IMG/VR virus record: IMGVR_UViG_3300037234_000580
Location: 1 to 39,142 of that record
Strand: one strand, 5' to 3'
DNA length: 39,142 bases
From: a virus
Part shown: positions 16,876-25,602 of the stretch, one piece after another
Numbering within the stretch: the stretch's first letter is position 1
Layout of the letters: each line of letters opens with the position of its first letter
Position numbers and translations under genes: made by a program
Notes under the pieces: generated by a model
Told to the model about the DNA's origin: nothing
The model's input: the letters and a program-made list of their open reading frames with translations, nothing else
Database searches by the model: none

Positions 16876-16922
16876 GATAGTTCTCCTCACTTTATATTTT
16901 TTAATAGTATAACACTATTATT

Positions 16923-17369
16923 TTAATTTGTTAAATCGTATAAGTCTTTCTCTAATCTATAATGTAGGGCAATCACTGTGCATTCAAAATATGGTCTCGC
17001 TTGCATCTTCTTAGTTCCCTCTTCAAGAAACGTTGGATATGGAGCGCCTTTATTATTAGCTGTATTAAATATTGTTAAAAATAACGGAGTGGTTTTATAG
17101 GAAAATAGTTTCTCTAAATCTCCAGATTGTGAGACAGGAGGACTCCCTGCAGAACTTGATCTATTGGGTAATCCAGAATAATGACGACCATTCCCGACCG
17201 ACGTTGATATAACTTTCCGAAGTTCTTTCTTGACCTCTTTACCGTGGGTTTGCAGAGCTCCTCTTATATTATCCTTATGCTTTCTCAATTGCTTAATAAG
17301 TACCTCTTTATGAAATGTTGTTGGTTTGTATTTACCTTGATATTTTACCTTAAGTCCTGTTTTAGCCAT
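16923..17369 (-). CDS. HK97 gp10-like tail completion / minor head protein
   Basis: 149 residues from the ATG at 17369; other in-frame starts (17384, or TTG 17402) exist and none has a proper ribosome site, so the start is uncertain. The middle (GSPPVSQSGDLEKLFSYKTT) and end (YPTFLEEGTKKMQARPYFE) are the classical HK97 gp10 pattern, a head-tail joining component. The gene is head-to-tail oriented between connectors and tail genes as expected. Confidence 0.78.
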   Translation of the reverse strand: MAKTGLKVKYQGKYKPTTFHKEVLIKQLRKHKDNIRGALQTHGKEVKKELRKVISTSVGNGRHYSGLPNRSSSAGSPPVSQSGDLEKLFSYKTTPLFLTIFNTANNKGAPYPTFLEEGTKKMQARPYFECTVIALHYRLEKDLYDLTN

Positions 17370-17420
17370 ATCTAAGTATATCATTTCTTCTAAAAAAAAC
17401 AACTTTCTTAGTTAACAGTG

Positions 17421-17447
17421 TTGCATGATGTACATTTTAGATATAGT
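17421..17447 (+). promoter_or_regulatory. Promoter for plus-strand RHH/PAPS pair
   Basis: TTGCAT at 17421-17426 and TATAGT at 17442-17447, spaced 15 bases, immediately before ATG 17451. The transcript would begin near or inside the first codons, and no ribosome site is present, suggesting a leaderless message. GTTAACAGT at 17411-17419 also occurs upstream of the other RHH gene (32133-32141, minus strand). Confidence 0.5.
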
Positions 17448-17450
17448 CTT

Positions 17451-17591
17451 ATGTATATGAAAGAGCGAATTGTTATTGATACGAAATCGGAAAACAAAAA
17501 AGAGCTAAAAAGACTAGCTGGGAAAGAGGGTTTAACATTATCGGCTTATATGGTGTTAAAGGGATTGAATAAATTGAAGGAATCAAAATGA
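17451..17591 (+). CDS. Ribbon-helix-helix mini-protein
   Basis: 46 residues (MYMKERIVIDTKSENKKELK ... GLTLSAYMVLKGLNKL), one beta strand and two helices of the Arc/CopG type; an alternative start is ATG 17457. Its stop overlaps the PAPS-reductase-like start (ATGA), so the two are coupled. RHH proteins bind DNA as dimers, and the GTTAACAGT element just upstream could be the operator. It is likely a repressor or antitoxin-like regulator of its own pair. Confidence 0.72.
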   Translation: MYMKERIVIDTKSENKKELKRLAGKEGLTLSAYMVLKGLNKLKESK

Positions 17592-18370
17592 AAAGGCATA
17601 TAGTTTGTGTTTCGGGTGGGGTCGCTTCTGCTGTAGTTGCTAAATGGGTTAAAGATAACATTGATGGAGAAATCATATACTATTTCAATGATGTTCTTTG
17701 GGAAGATTGGGATTTATACCGATTCTTGTATGAGTTAGAAACCGAGTTGGACATAAAGCTAACACGAGATAATGACGGCAGAAATCCAGAACAGGTTTTT
17801 TATGATAGCAAGATGTTAGGCAGTAATAGAACCCCTATATGTTCAAAGATACTTAAGGGACATAAGTTACAGAAGTTTGTCAAAGATGGTGACACGCTCT
17901 ATTTTGGGATAGACATACAGGAAATACGGAGATCTAAAGGTATTATTGATATTTACAAAACCCTTAATTGCAAGTGTGTATTTCCTTTGATTGATAATTA
18001 TATCTTTAGAGATCAACAGTTTGAAATAATAAAGAGACTAGGAATACAAATCCCTCGAATGTATTTAGACGGATTCAAACATAATAATTGTGCCGGTGGA
18101 TGTGTAAGGGCTGGGGCTAATCAATGGAAATCCCTTTTAAAAACATATCCAGAAGTATTTGAAGATCGTGAGAGAGTCGAGAGAGAGTTTACTATATGGA
18201 ACAATCAAAGGAGACTTGAAAAAGATCCTAGCTACAATCCTAGAGAATATCATTTTATGAAAGATATCTCTCTTAAACAATTAAGACTAGATTACGAAAA
18301 GGGAAATGATTTAATCTTTGATGATGATAAATGGGAAGGTGAGTGTATTGGGATTTGTGGGGAGGATTAA
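17588..18370 (+). CDS. PAPS-reductase-like PP-loop enzyme
   Basis: 260 residues. SGGVAS at 9-14 is the ATP-pyrophosphatase PP-loop; N34 to W43 (YFNDVLWEDWDLYRFLYELE) continue the Rossmann-like fold of phosphoadenosine phosphosulfate reductases and related adenine-nucleotide alpha hydrolases. A cysteine pair (NNCAGGCVRAG) and a C-terminal CIGICGED lie where metal-binding or redox cysteines occur. Phage members are of unproven function; sulphur transfer or DNA/RNA thiolation are possibilities. It is read against the head operon, as a moron would be. Confidence 0.75.
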   Translation: MKRHIVCVSGGVASAVVAKWVKDNIDGEIIYYFNDVLWEDWDLYRFLYELETELDIKLTRDNDGRNPEQVFYDSKMLGSNRTPICSKILKGHKLQKFVKDGDTLYFGIDIQEIRRSKGIIDIYKTLNCKCVFPLIDNYIFRDQQFEIIKRLGIQIPRMYLDGFKHNNCAGGCVRAGANQWKSLLKTYPEVFEDRERVEREFTIWNNQRRLEKDPSYNPREYHFMKDISLKQLRLDYEKGNDLIFDDDKWEGECIGICGED

Positions 18371-18792
18371 ACACTACTAGCCTCTAAATCAGTAAATCCT
18401 GTCTCTGCTAATTGCAGTTGCAGGTATTCGTCTTGTTCTCCAAAATTAATAATTCCTTTCAATTTAAAATATCTAGGTTTATCTCTAGTTATTCTTACAA
18501 AAAAAGTATTTATATCTAACTCATAAACATCTTGGTCAAATGGGATATATCCTACGTGCGTATAATTGGGCGCTGACTGATCTTCCATAGAAACACCATG
18601 AAATCTACGGGTTGCCTTAACTGCTTCGAGGTAGCCCGCAAAATCGGCCTCAGAAGTGAAATCTTGAGTCGCTTCGTTAGACCCTCCGATAGAAGTTCCT
18701 TTTTGAGCCCTAGACAACACTTCGATATAATCGTTCATAGTTCCAGCACATAATATTACTCTACTGAACTGAGTTTTTACACATCTAGACAT
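18367..18792 (-). CDS. Head-tail adaptor/stopper candidate
   Basis: 141 residues using ATG 18792, which overlaps the upstream stop (TAATG). Four bases of its 3' end overlap the convergent PAPS-like gene. The sequence is beta-rich (FFVRITRDKPRYFKLKGIIN) and its position between the connector and the gp10-like protein fits a head closure (stopper) protein. No specific motif seen. Confidence 0.6.
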   Translation of the reverse strand: MSRCVKTQFSRVILCAGTMNDYIEVLSRAQKGTSIGGSNEATQDFTSEADFAGYLEAVKATRRFHGVSMEDQSAPNYTHVGYIPFDQDVYELDINTFFVRITRDKPRYFKLKGIINFGEQDEYLQLQLAETGFTDLEASSV

Positions 18793-19541
18793 TAGTAACC
18801 CCATCCCAAATTGCGAGGTTGATTATCTACAGTCTCATAACTAGCCCCTAGAATTGTTCCAGCTATACTAAACTGATCTATCATAGATTTGGCAGGGCAC
18901 GGTATAGGATATCCATTTAAAGAGCATCCTTTATCTGAGCAATCACCTCTATTTGTATAATAAGAAGCGATAATCATAAGCATAGCAGTTTTTAAAGCTG
19001 CAGGAATATCTGTTACAGGGTCGTCATCAATAGTAAAACCCGCAACAAAAGTCACTTTTATTTTGTATGCATTAATTCTAGTACTATCAAACGGGATAGA
19101 TTCTTTCAAATAAATAGAAGCCCAATCTCGTTGTTCTTTTTTTTCTGTTACATTTTCATATAAACCTTCGGTAGTCATTGCCCCTTTATCGAATTCTACA
19201 TAAACACCGTTTTCATCCAGGTATTCTATTTTTGTAATATCGGCCAATGCTAAAATAGGCGCTCTTTCAAGGGATAGTTTTAAATCACCGTTCACAAATG
19301 AATAAAAATAATCAGATCCTAACTCAAAGAAAGCCTCGCAGGTCGTTCTTCTTAAGAATAACCAAGTGTATTTTTCAACAACTTCTGTCGTGGTTTTAAT
19401 GAGGTCATTTATTAAATCAGTATTTTTAGCAATAATCCCCGCAGAAAGATTCAACCAAGCTCCCACTTGAGCAGGTGTTAATATAGGTGTTTCTACTATT
19501 GATATTGGATTTGTTATATTTGGACTAATTTTAATCATCAC
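18792..19541 (-). CDS. Head-tail connector (HK97 gp6 / phiE125 gp8-like)
   Basis: 249 residues. The N-terminus (TPILTPAQVGAWLNLS) and the helix with VEKYTWLFLRRTTCEAFFEL, followed by LERAPILALADITKIEYLD and a C-terminal helix (DIPAALKTAMLMIIASYYTNRG), are typical of this connector family. It forms the ring under the portal. An extra Cys-rich loop (DCSDKGCSLNGYPIPCP) is unusual. It follows a terminator and has an AAAGGGG ribosome site. Confidence 0.8.
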   Translation of the reverse strand: MMIKISPNITNPISIVETPILTPAQVGAWLNLSAGIIAKNTDLINDLIKTTTEVVEKYTWLFLRRTTCEAFFELGSDYFYSFVNGDLKLSLERAPILALADITKIEYLDENGVYVEFDKGAMTTEGLYENVTEKKEQRDWASIYLKESIPFDSTRINAYKIKVTFVAGFTIDDDPVTDIPAALKTAMLMIIASYYTNRGDCSDKGCSLNGYPIPCPAKSMIDQFSIAGTILGASYETVDNQPRNLGWGY

Positions 19542-19550
19542 GACCCCTTT

Positions 19551-19580
19551 AAATAAAAAGCCTCTTCATTGAAGAGGCTT
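19551..19580 (-). terminator. Intrinsic terminator, head operon
   Basis: Near-perfect palindrome AAGCCTCTTCA-TTGAAGAGGCTT at 19558-19580; on the minus strand it is followed by TTTTTATTT then the next gene's AAAGGGG. It may also act weakly on the plus strand. It separates the capsid block from the connector block. Confidence 0.85.
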
Positions 19581-19597
19581 TAATAATTTTTTTAATA

Positions 19598-19915
19598 TTA
19601 CTTTTCTTCAAAAGTTTTTTCTATAACTGCAAAGATTTCATCCTTGACTTTGGCCTCACCAAGATCAATGGTCTTTTTCTCTGCATAAGCTTTTAACTCT
19701 GGAACTGTCATTTTTTTAACATCTTCCAGGGTTGCAGGCTCTTCTGGGATTATAGTCTCTTTCTTGAATTCAGCAGATCTTTTTGCTTCAATCAATTCTT
19801 TGGCTCTATCTTCCGATACAGTAAAGACTTTTTTATCCTCAATATCTTTAGGAGTAACTTCTAAAAGATTTCTCCCATCCCGATATTTACCAGCACTTAA
19901 AAATAATAATTCCAT
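19598..19915 (-). CDS. Head protein with SAP/HeH-like C-terminus
   Basis: 105 residues. C-terminal part (TLEDVKKMTVPELKAYAEKK ... DEIFAVIEKTF) is a helix-extended-helix, like the SAP or Rho N-terminal fold, and is common in small head proteins encoded after HK97 capsid genes. N-terminus (ELLFLSAGKYRDGRNLL) is short. Possibly a decoration, or a DNA-contacting, protein; function unproven. Confidence 0.65.
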   Translation of the reverse strand: MELLFLSAGKYRDGRNLLEVTPKDIEDKKVFTVSEDRAKELIEAKRSAEFKKETIIPEEPATLEDVKKMTVPELKAYAEKKTIDLGEAKVKDEIFAVIEKTFEEK

Positions 19916-19927
19916 AGATTACCCTCC

Positions 19928-20416
19928 TTAAGTTCTCTTAGGCGCAGTTGTTACAGCATCACCTGTTGGAGCAGGGTTTCTAACATCTATATCAGCTACA
20001 ACAGAAGCTTCTTTAACCTGTGGCTTAAACATTGAGTCTTGTAATTGAGCAAGAGCTTGACTTAGTGCGATATCTACCGTACCAGTACAAACAATATTAA
20101 CTCTTACATATCGCTCTTTAGCCACACAACCAACATTTACAAGTTTTGCACCTGCTCCTGTTAATGGAAATGATCCAGGGTAATAAAGATTTTCACCCTC
20201 TGGGATATCTGCCCAAGCATCTGCAGAATTGTTGTCAGATGATTCCTGGAATTTTATAGAGGCAACTTCACCGGTAGTGATAGTTGCAGCAATAGCCATT
20301 GTAAGGCTTCTATAATTAAATGTATCAATGCTTAAACCAAAGTTATCACCTAATGATAACGCTCCTGGTGTAAAAGCTAATACAGGTTTACTACATGAAA
20401 ACTGTTCTTTATCCAT
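19928..20416 (-). CDS. Putative capsid decoration/structural protein
   Basis: 162 residues directly after the capsid gene. It is beta-rich with many Ala/Thr residues (LTMAIAATITTGEVASIKFQ), ends in a Pro-rich tail, and lacks charged clusters. Neighbouring genes all encode head proteins, so a head structural role is likely. Family not recognised. Confidence 0.6.
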   Translation of the reverse strand: MDKEQFSCSKPVLAFTPGALSLGDNFGLSIDTFNYRSLTMAIAATITTGEVASIKFQESSDNNSADAWADIPEGENLYYPGSFPLTGAGAKLVNVGCVAKERYVRVNIVCTGTVDIALSQALAQLQDSMFKPQVKEASVVADIDVRNPAPTGDAVTTAPKRT

Positions 20417-20442
20417 AATAAAATTCTCCTTATTTATAGATT

Positions 20443-20465
20443 TAGCCCCGATAATCCCAGGGCTA
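20443..20465 (-). other. Hairpin after capsid gene
   Basis: TAGCCC (minus strand 20465-20460) pairs with GGGCTA (20448-20443) across a ten-base loop. There is no T tract, so it is not a terminator. It lies directly downstream of the capsid stop and may protect the 3' end of capsid mRNA. Confidence 0.5.
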
Positions 20466-20472
20466 CGATATA

Positions 20473-21798
20473 TTACGCTTTAACTTTCATTCTAATACCA
20501 GCTTCGTGTAATTTTGGTTTACCGAAACAGTACTTTTGAAATAAGAATTCAACGATACCTTCTGCTTTTCTAGTGTAATCATCTCTTAATATAGACATAT
20601 CAGTTCTATCTACAATTTGGTAGAATCTCTGCATATCAGCAAGTAAGATTGGGAAACCACCGTTTGTATCCATATCATCAAACTCTATAAAGTCAGCTGA
20701 GTATCTAATACCATTTATAGTTGCAGGAGCACCGGAAGCAGCATCACCGAACGCAGGGTTCCATAAATATCTACCGTAATCATCTTTTAAAAGTCTAAGA
20801 CCAGAAAGAGTTTTTCTACTGAACATAAATAAAGGATTGTATCCACGCTTTAATAGACCTGTTATTTTAATTAGGTCGTCAAAAGTTACTACACCAGAAG
20901 CTGCACTTATATATTCCGGTACATTGGGATCTACTGACCAACCAAGCCCTTCATTTGCACTTATACCTTGACCATCAAAAAATTCTTGTCCCTCTTTAAC
21001 TGCAAAAGCTTCTGCATTATCCTGCATTAACTCTTGAGCAAGATTAAAACCATTATATAATAATTCGTCTTGAGTTATAGGAGTAATATTAGACATTCTC
21101 TGAGGACTGAAATCTGTTTCAGTATAGATAGATGTTGACTTTCCTGTAGCTCGTGCTTCACCTGTTCTAAATGCTTTAGGGATACCGGCTCTGATAATCT
21201 CTTTATAAGTTTTAGCAGATACATTTTTAACTCTAGCAAATTGACGAACATTACCATATTCAACGATAAGTTTATTCATTTCAGTAGAGTACTCTGGCAT
21301 ACATAAGTAACCACCATATTCACCAATATCAGATCTTAAAAGATCGTTAGAAGCTTTCTCGTTATAGTTAGAAACTAATTTTGCCATTTGTTTAGCATCG
21401 GAATCTCTTAAATCAAAGTTCTTCATAGATGCAAAAGCTCTCTCTGCTTTCTGCATATTTAAAGGATCTTCAATAAACCCCTGCCAATTCTGAGTTATAA
21501 GAGCGTTCATTACATCGAATGAATCAGCTTTTAAATCTACTACAGCAGCTTTTGAACCGCCACCATTTGCAAGAATCTCTTCAAGAGTTTTAATTCTATC
21601 AAGATTTTCAGTCGCTGTTTTTTCAAGATCAGTTGTTTTTTTGAGATTAACCTCATTCTGAGTATCAAACTCTTTCATTTTTAGATCGGAAGCTTCAACA
21701 TAGCTTTTATATGCTGCTGAGTCCGTCCCTTGCTTTTCTGCAATTTCACGTTGTTTTTTAACGATCCCCTGCACTTCTTTCATTAACTCTTCGTCCAT
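20473..21798 (-). CDS. Major capsid protein (HK97 fold)
   Basis: 441 residues. The first 100 residues form a Lys/Glu-rich coiled coil (QGIVKKQREIAEKQG ... LDRIKTLEEIL), the delta domain acting as built-in scaffold, normally removed by the protease encoded next door. The rest follows the HK97 fold, with TPITQDELLYNGFNLAQELM, FDGQGISANEGLGW and GYNPLFMFSRKTLSGLRLL motifs. The order protease-capsid-connector confirms it. Cleavage site not determined. Confidence 0.93.
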   Translation of the reverse strand: MDEELMKEVQGIVKKQREIAEKQGTDSAAYKSYVEASDLKMKEFDTQNEVNLKKTTDLEKTATENLDRIKTLEEILANGGGSKAAVVDLKADSFDVMNALITQNWQGFIEDPLNMQKAERAFASMKNFDLRDSDAKQMAKLVSNYNEKASNDLLRSDIGEYGGYLCMPEYSTEMNKLIVEYGNVRQFARVKNVSAKTYKEIIRAGIPKAFRTGEARATGKSTSIYTETDFSPQRMSNITPITQDELLYNGFNLAQELMQDNAEAFAVKEGQEFFDGQGISANEGLGWSVDPNVPEYISAASGVVTFDDLIKITGLLKRGYNPLFMFSRKTLSGLRLLKDDYGRYLWNPAFGDAASGAPATINGIRYSADFIEFDDMDTNGGFPILLADMQRFYQIVDRTDMSILRDDYTRKAEGIVEFLFQKYCFGKPKLHEAGIRMKVKA

Positions 21799-21820
21799 GA
21801 AATATCCTCCTAAATGATTT

Positions 21821-22873
21821 TCATATGTTATTGGCTTGCTTCAATAAATCTAAAAGCTGGCTTCTTTCATCTGTAACCGAACCATCCACAACAGGAGAGC
21901 GAAGCGACTTGAAAACAAGTTCTTTTGCATTTTTTGAAAGCGTTACATGTTCGTTAAAAATAACGTCCAGATCCGATTTTTTTATATTATTTAAAGTTGC
22001 CGTATCAATGAAGAATGACTTCCCTTGAAACGGTTCCACTTTACCCATTTTTTTATACACCGAATTGATATGATTTTTCAAGTCACTTTTTAATTCAGAT
22101 GTAAGATCGATGCTATTAGCACCAATAATCCCAGCTATTTGATAGATCGCCTCTGGAACTGTTTTAAATTTACCATCGATGTAATTTACATAAGGTAACT
22201 GAAAAGATTTATACTCTTCTTTTTTATCAGTATCGCAAATCATAAAACCTACATCATAGTTTTTAGATGGTTTATCTGCAGAGCCTGTATTGGCTTTTAT
22301 TTGTTTAATAGCTTCTGCTTCATCCCATTTAGTCTTTTCGTCTGCTAAAGGGAACGATTTAAAAGTTATAGAATTAGATTGCTCTATTCCTAGGAATTGT
22401 TTACAGGCTGTTATTTGTGAGAGCTCATTAGCTGGAAAAGTAACCACGGAAGTTTCACGTAGCTTAAGCTCTTTTAATCTGTTAACTCTAGCTGTATCAT
22501 CCCACTCTTCTTTTACAGTCCAATACCCGATAGATAAACCTTTGACAGCTTTAATCCTAACCATTGGCATAACTTCTTTAGTTACAAAATCGGAATCTTT
22601 AGGCATTTTAATAGTTACCTGGAGTCCTTCATTCATATCTTCAAAAATACCGATTCCAATAGGTTTATCAGATCGATGTTGCCATAAAATAGGATGCTCA
22701 TTCCCATCTTCTAAAAGTGTTTTAGTAAAACAACCTTTTTCGCATATATCTCTATAAGAATCTAAGTTCCCATAGATAGAAGCCCACCCGATAATTATAA
22801 AGAAATTAGGGTCAGTATCTTCTTTAACAGATTTTATTTGAAACTCTCTAACCAAAAATGGTGACTTACTCAT
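21821..22873 (-). CDS. Prohead maturation protease (U35 type)
   Basis: 350 residues, longer than the HK97 protease (about 225). Residues 1-150 carry the protease fold: GWASIYGNLD, ILWQHRSDKPIG with His66, KGLSIGYWTV with Ser114 and ETSVVTFPANE with Glu140, the usual His-Ser-Glu set. The C-terminal 170 residues form an extra domain (YDVGFMICDTDKKEEYKSFQ ... NHINSVYKKMGK) that resembles the acidic/helical tail seen in other phage proteases. It cleaves the scaffold. Confidence 0.9.
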   Translation of the reverse strand: MSKSPFLVREFQIKSVKEDTDPNFFIIIGWASIYGNLDSYRDICEKGCFTKTLLEDGNEHPILWQHRSDKPIGIGIFEDMNEGLQVTIKMPKDSDFVTKEVMPMVRIKAVKGLSIGYWTVKEEWDDTARVNRLKELKLRETSVVTFPANELSQITACKQFLGIEQSNSITFKSFPLADEKTKWDEAEAIKQIKANTGSADKPSKNYDVGFMICDTDKKEEYKSFQLPYVNYIDGKFKTVPEAIYQIAGIIGANSIDLTSELKSDLKNHINSVYKKMGKVEPFQGKSFFIDTATLNNIKKSDLDVIFNEHVTLSKNAKELVFKSLRSPVVDGSVTDERSQLLDLLKQANNI

Positions 22874-22931
22874 TTATAACTCTCCTGTAATAATCTTTAT
22901 TTTAAATCTATACACCTAATCTGTCAACTTA

Positions 22932-23780
22932 TCACAAATAAGCTGCATGACATCTACATCCAGAGGTATTATCTAAGGAGGCACCCATAGAAGTATCGCC
23001 TGGATACATAAGGTTTTGACCCTTAACTAAAAAGGGTTCATTTGTCTTCACAGTTTGCCAATTAGCTTTTTGGTGTGCTTCTCTTACTTTAAGGTCTCCC
23101 ATAGTAACCCATGTTTTTTCCATAGTACCCATAATAGCGAATTGCTCACTCGCAGGGATATCTCCAAAATCCTCAACCATTCCTTCCATAGTTAAAGACT
23201 CAGATAACTCTGCAGCCCTTTTTGCCAACTCTTTATCGGAATTTACAAGAGCATCGGCCATCATATCAGAAGCGACATCCTGGTTTATATCGTGGATTTT
23301 CTCAGTTAAGGATTGAGTTTCAAAAGTAGCTATCCCTGGGACTCTTCCACCGTTGAGCGATCTAAATATTTTAGCGGATACTTTGTTTAATATTTTCTGG
23401 GAAGGGAATAGCACCCCATCCTCGGCAAGAGTTTGCCTTGCAAGTGCTATCGCTAGTATCAGTTTTTTATTAGTAGTTGAATCTATATACTGAGCCTGTT
23501 TAACAGCCCGGCCTAATAATAAGAATCCTAAAGCTGCCTCTAGACCGTAATCGTCGTCATCTTCCTGGTTTAATTTAATTCCAGTCATTTCTCTAACGAT
23601 TCTTTTATAATGTTTATCTAGTACAGGTGCGATTGATTCTATATCGTTAAGCCTTTTTGATTGTTGGTAAAAATACGACTTAAGCTCCCGTTTAAAAGGA
23701 ACCTCTACTTTCAGTTTAAAATTCAACCATTTATTAGCCTGTTTTCTTAGATGGCTTTTTTGCCTGTTCGATAGTGCCAT
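22932..23780 (-). CDS. Minor head protein, Mu gpF / SPP1 gp7-like
   Basis: 282 residues, head morphogenesis family. The C-terminal signature KVREAHQKANWQTVKTNEPF ... GDTSMGASLDNTSGCRCHA is that of Mu protein F: V-x-REAH, PGD and the closing CRC. The N-terminus is strongly helical and basic. It is probably injected with DNA or bound at the portal. Follows portal by five bases. Confidence 0.88.
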   Translation of the reverse strand: MALSNRQKSHLRKQANKWLNFKLKVEVPFKRELKSYFYQQSKRLNDIESIAPVLDKHYKRIVREMTGIKLNQEDDDDYGLEAALGFLLLGRAVKQAQYIDSTTNKKLILAIALARQTLAEDGVLFPSQKILNKVSAKIFRSLNGGRVPGIATFETQSLTEKIHDINQDVASDMMADALVNSDKELAKRAAELSESLTMEGMVEDFGDIPASEQFAIMGTMEKTWVTMGDLKVREAHQKANWQTVKTNEPFLVKGQNLMYPGDTSMGASLDNTSGCRCHAAYL

Positions 23781-23785
23781 AACTA

Positions 23786-25105
23786 TTAATCATTATCCGA
23801 TTTTCTATTATCGTCGGTATAATCATCGTCACCAGTAACAACAAGGTTTGCAGGTTTATAGATATCATCCCCTTCTGTTCCGATAGATTCATAACCTACA
23901 GTTGTTCGGATCTCATTATCAGAGAAAGCGCCCACTTCTCGCATTGTTTTTGCTTCTACAAACATTCTTCCTTTAAGAGCAGTTAAAGTCTTTTCGTCAA
24001 ATGTTAACTCGTATCTGTCACCATCTTTATATCTAGGAAGTAGGAATTCACCTAATTTTTTTAATAGGAATCTAGCTCTAGGTAATACTGCAAGATCTAA
24101 AAAGGCAGTCTGAGCTTCGGTATAATTACCCATCGTCATATTCCCTTTAATAACCATCGGAAGCGGAATTTGATACTGAGAATATATATCTTCTTTAGAT
24201 GCTTCTATAAGTTTAATAAAATCCATATCTTGAGATGTTAATAGAAAATTATTATATTTTATTGGTACAGGCGAGATTATATCTTTCCCTGCATTTATAG
24301 AACCAGACATTCCTCTTACTTCATTCTTAAACGCTTCGTAGTTTTTTTGACTCATAGGTTCTTTATTATCTGGAGCCCACATTCCACCAGGGCGAGAGCC
24401 GTTTTGAAGTAACCCTTCATTGTGTACAGTTCCGAAGTGCTTAGTCATAGCTTGATGGACTATTCTCTCTAAAGGAGATAAAGCTTGAACCCCTGTTTTT
24501 TTCTGTTTGATCATAATTTGTATTGTTTCAGACATTTTATTATCGGACTGATATACCATAGTTTTTCGCTTTGGAATCATCTGTCTACTGTAAATTCTAC
24601 TATCTTCATTGTTATTGAAATAGATTTGGAAAAGTTTATCCATGGAATCTGAAATAAGATTGGCCTTGTTTGCCGAAATAGTCTGGAGCCCGCCCGGTTC
24701 AAATTTTACATTACCGGAAGCTAAAGGAAAACAGTTTCCAGTCACGCAGAACGAAGCCATAAGCTCGAATAATAGTTGCTCTTTGTTTTGATAGAATCCT
24801 GGAGAATCCATTAAAGCTAAGAAGGAATGATCTGTCGGTTTATTTAAAAACTCTCCTGTTTTTTTATCCTTCAAAGCTGGTTGTATCTGAGAAAAAGCCC
24901 ATGCTATCCTATCAACCGCATCCCCAACCGTGTCTGAATTTTCATATAACCAGAACGCAAAAGTAGGGGACAACGAGCTGTAGCCACCACCCCCAAATAA
25001 TTGCTGTGAAACAAATGGACTAAACCCACTAGATTTAGTTTCTATCGGTATCCCTTGAACCTTTGCATTACTTTCTAATATTTCATCTAACCTAGTTCTT
25101 TTCAT
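23786..25105 (-). CDS. Portal protein (HK97 family)
   Basis: 439 residues, the usual size. Characteristic stretches include FWLYENSDTVGDAVDRIAWA, LFELMASFCVTGNCFPLA, VYQSDNKM ... ALSPLERI and the C-terminal GNYTEAQTAFLDLAVLPRAR. It forms the dodecameric ring at the packaging vertex. The ribosome site before ATG 25105 is weak; no better in-frame start is seen. The acidic C-terminus (GDDDYTDDNRKSDND) is typical. Confidence 0.92.
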   Translation of the reverse strand: MKRTRLDEILESNAKVQGIPIETKSSGFSPFVSQQLFGGGGYSSLSPTFAFWLYENSDTVGDAVDRIAWAFSQIQPALKDKKTGEFLNKPTDHSFLALMDSPGFYQNKEQLLFELMASFCVTGNCFPLASGNVKFEPGGLQTISANKANLISDSMDKLFQIYFNNNEDSRIYSRQMIPKRKTMVYQSDNKMSETIQIMIKQKKTGVQALSPLERIVHQAMTKHFGTVHNEGLLQNGSRPGGMWAPDNKEPMSQKNYEAFKNEVRGMSGSINAGKDIISPVPIKYNNFLLTSQDMDFIKLIEASKEDIYSQYQIPLPMVIKGNMTMGNYTEAQTAFLDLAVLPRARFLLKKLGEFLLPRYKDGDRYELTFDEKTLTALKGRMFVEAKTMREVGAFSDNEIRTTVGYESIGTEGDDIYKPANLVVTGDDDYTDDNRKSDND

Positions 25106-25155
25106 TTCTATAGTTTAAACTTGTTTTCTCAGATTTTCAAGGATGGATATTACAC

Positions 25156-25344
25156 TCAATCAAATCGATGTATTTCTTTAATGATACGGTCGAGAGCAGA
25201 GTTTGAATCTTCCAAAGCGCTCTCTAGTAATTGGATGTATTCAATAACAGCTTTTATATCTTTAAGATCTAAAGGAATAGTTAAACCCTCTTTACTAATC
25301 TTTTTCAACATTTCAACTTTTTCTTTTACCGTATCATTCATCAT
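25156..25344 (-). CDS. Small coiled-coil protein, unknown
   Basis: 62 residues, mostly helical (KEKVEMLKKISKEGLTI ... YIQLLESALEDSNSALDRI). AAAGGATCG precedes ATG. It heads the gap between portal and the accessory genes. No family seen. Confidence 0.6.
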   Translation of the reverse strand: MMNDTVKEKVEMLKKISKEGLTIPLDLKDIKAVIEYIQLLESALEDSNSALDRIIKEIHRFD

Positions 25345-25362
25345 AGTTCGATCCTTTTTGAA

Positions 25363-25599
25363 TTACAGATTTCCTCCCATAAAGAAATGATCTGCAGATA
25401 GTGTCCCATGCCCCGATGCTTCTATATCGTGTTTACATCCAGGGTAAGCCTCGTTAAGTTTATTCTTGACTTCACGTTGATTAAAAGCCATTAAGAATCC
25501 CTTCCGTTTAAAAATACGGCCTCTTTTTAGTTTAACATCTACGCAATATTTAAATTTACGTCTCTGTGGTTTAGACGGTCGCTTTCCGTAGTTAGACAT
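25363..25599 (-). CDS. Small basic protein, unknown
   Basis: 78 residues, N-terminal half very basic (RPSKPQRRKFKYCVDVKLKR), so nucleic-acid binding is possible. Starts behind AGGAGTAAATT. Phage early or accessory type; family unknown. Confidence 0.6.
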   Translation of the reverse strand: MSNYGKRPSKPQRRKFKYCVDVKLKRGRIFKRKGFLMAFNQREVKNKLNEAYPGCKHDIEASGHGTLSADHFFMGGNL

Positions 25600-25602
25600 A
25601 AT

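Noticed and set aside
22290-22757. Long plus-strand open frame opposite the prohead protease
   Set aside because: It lies fully inside a protein with clear catalytic motifs, lacks a ribosome site and has no family pattern.
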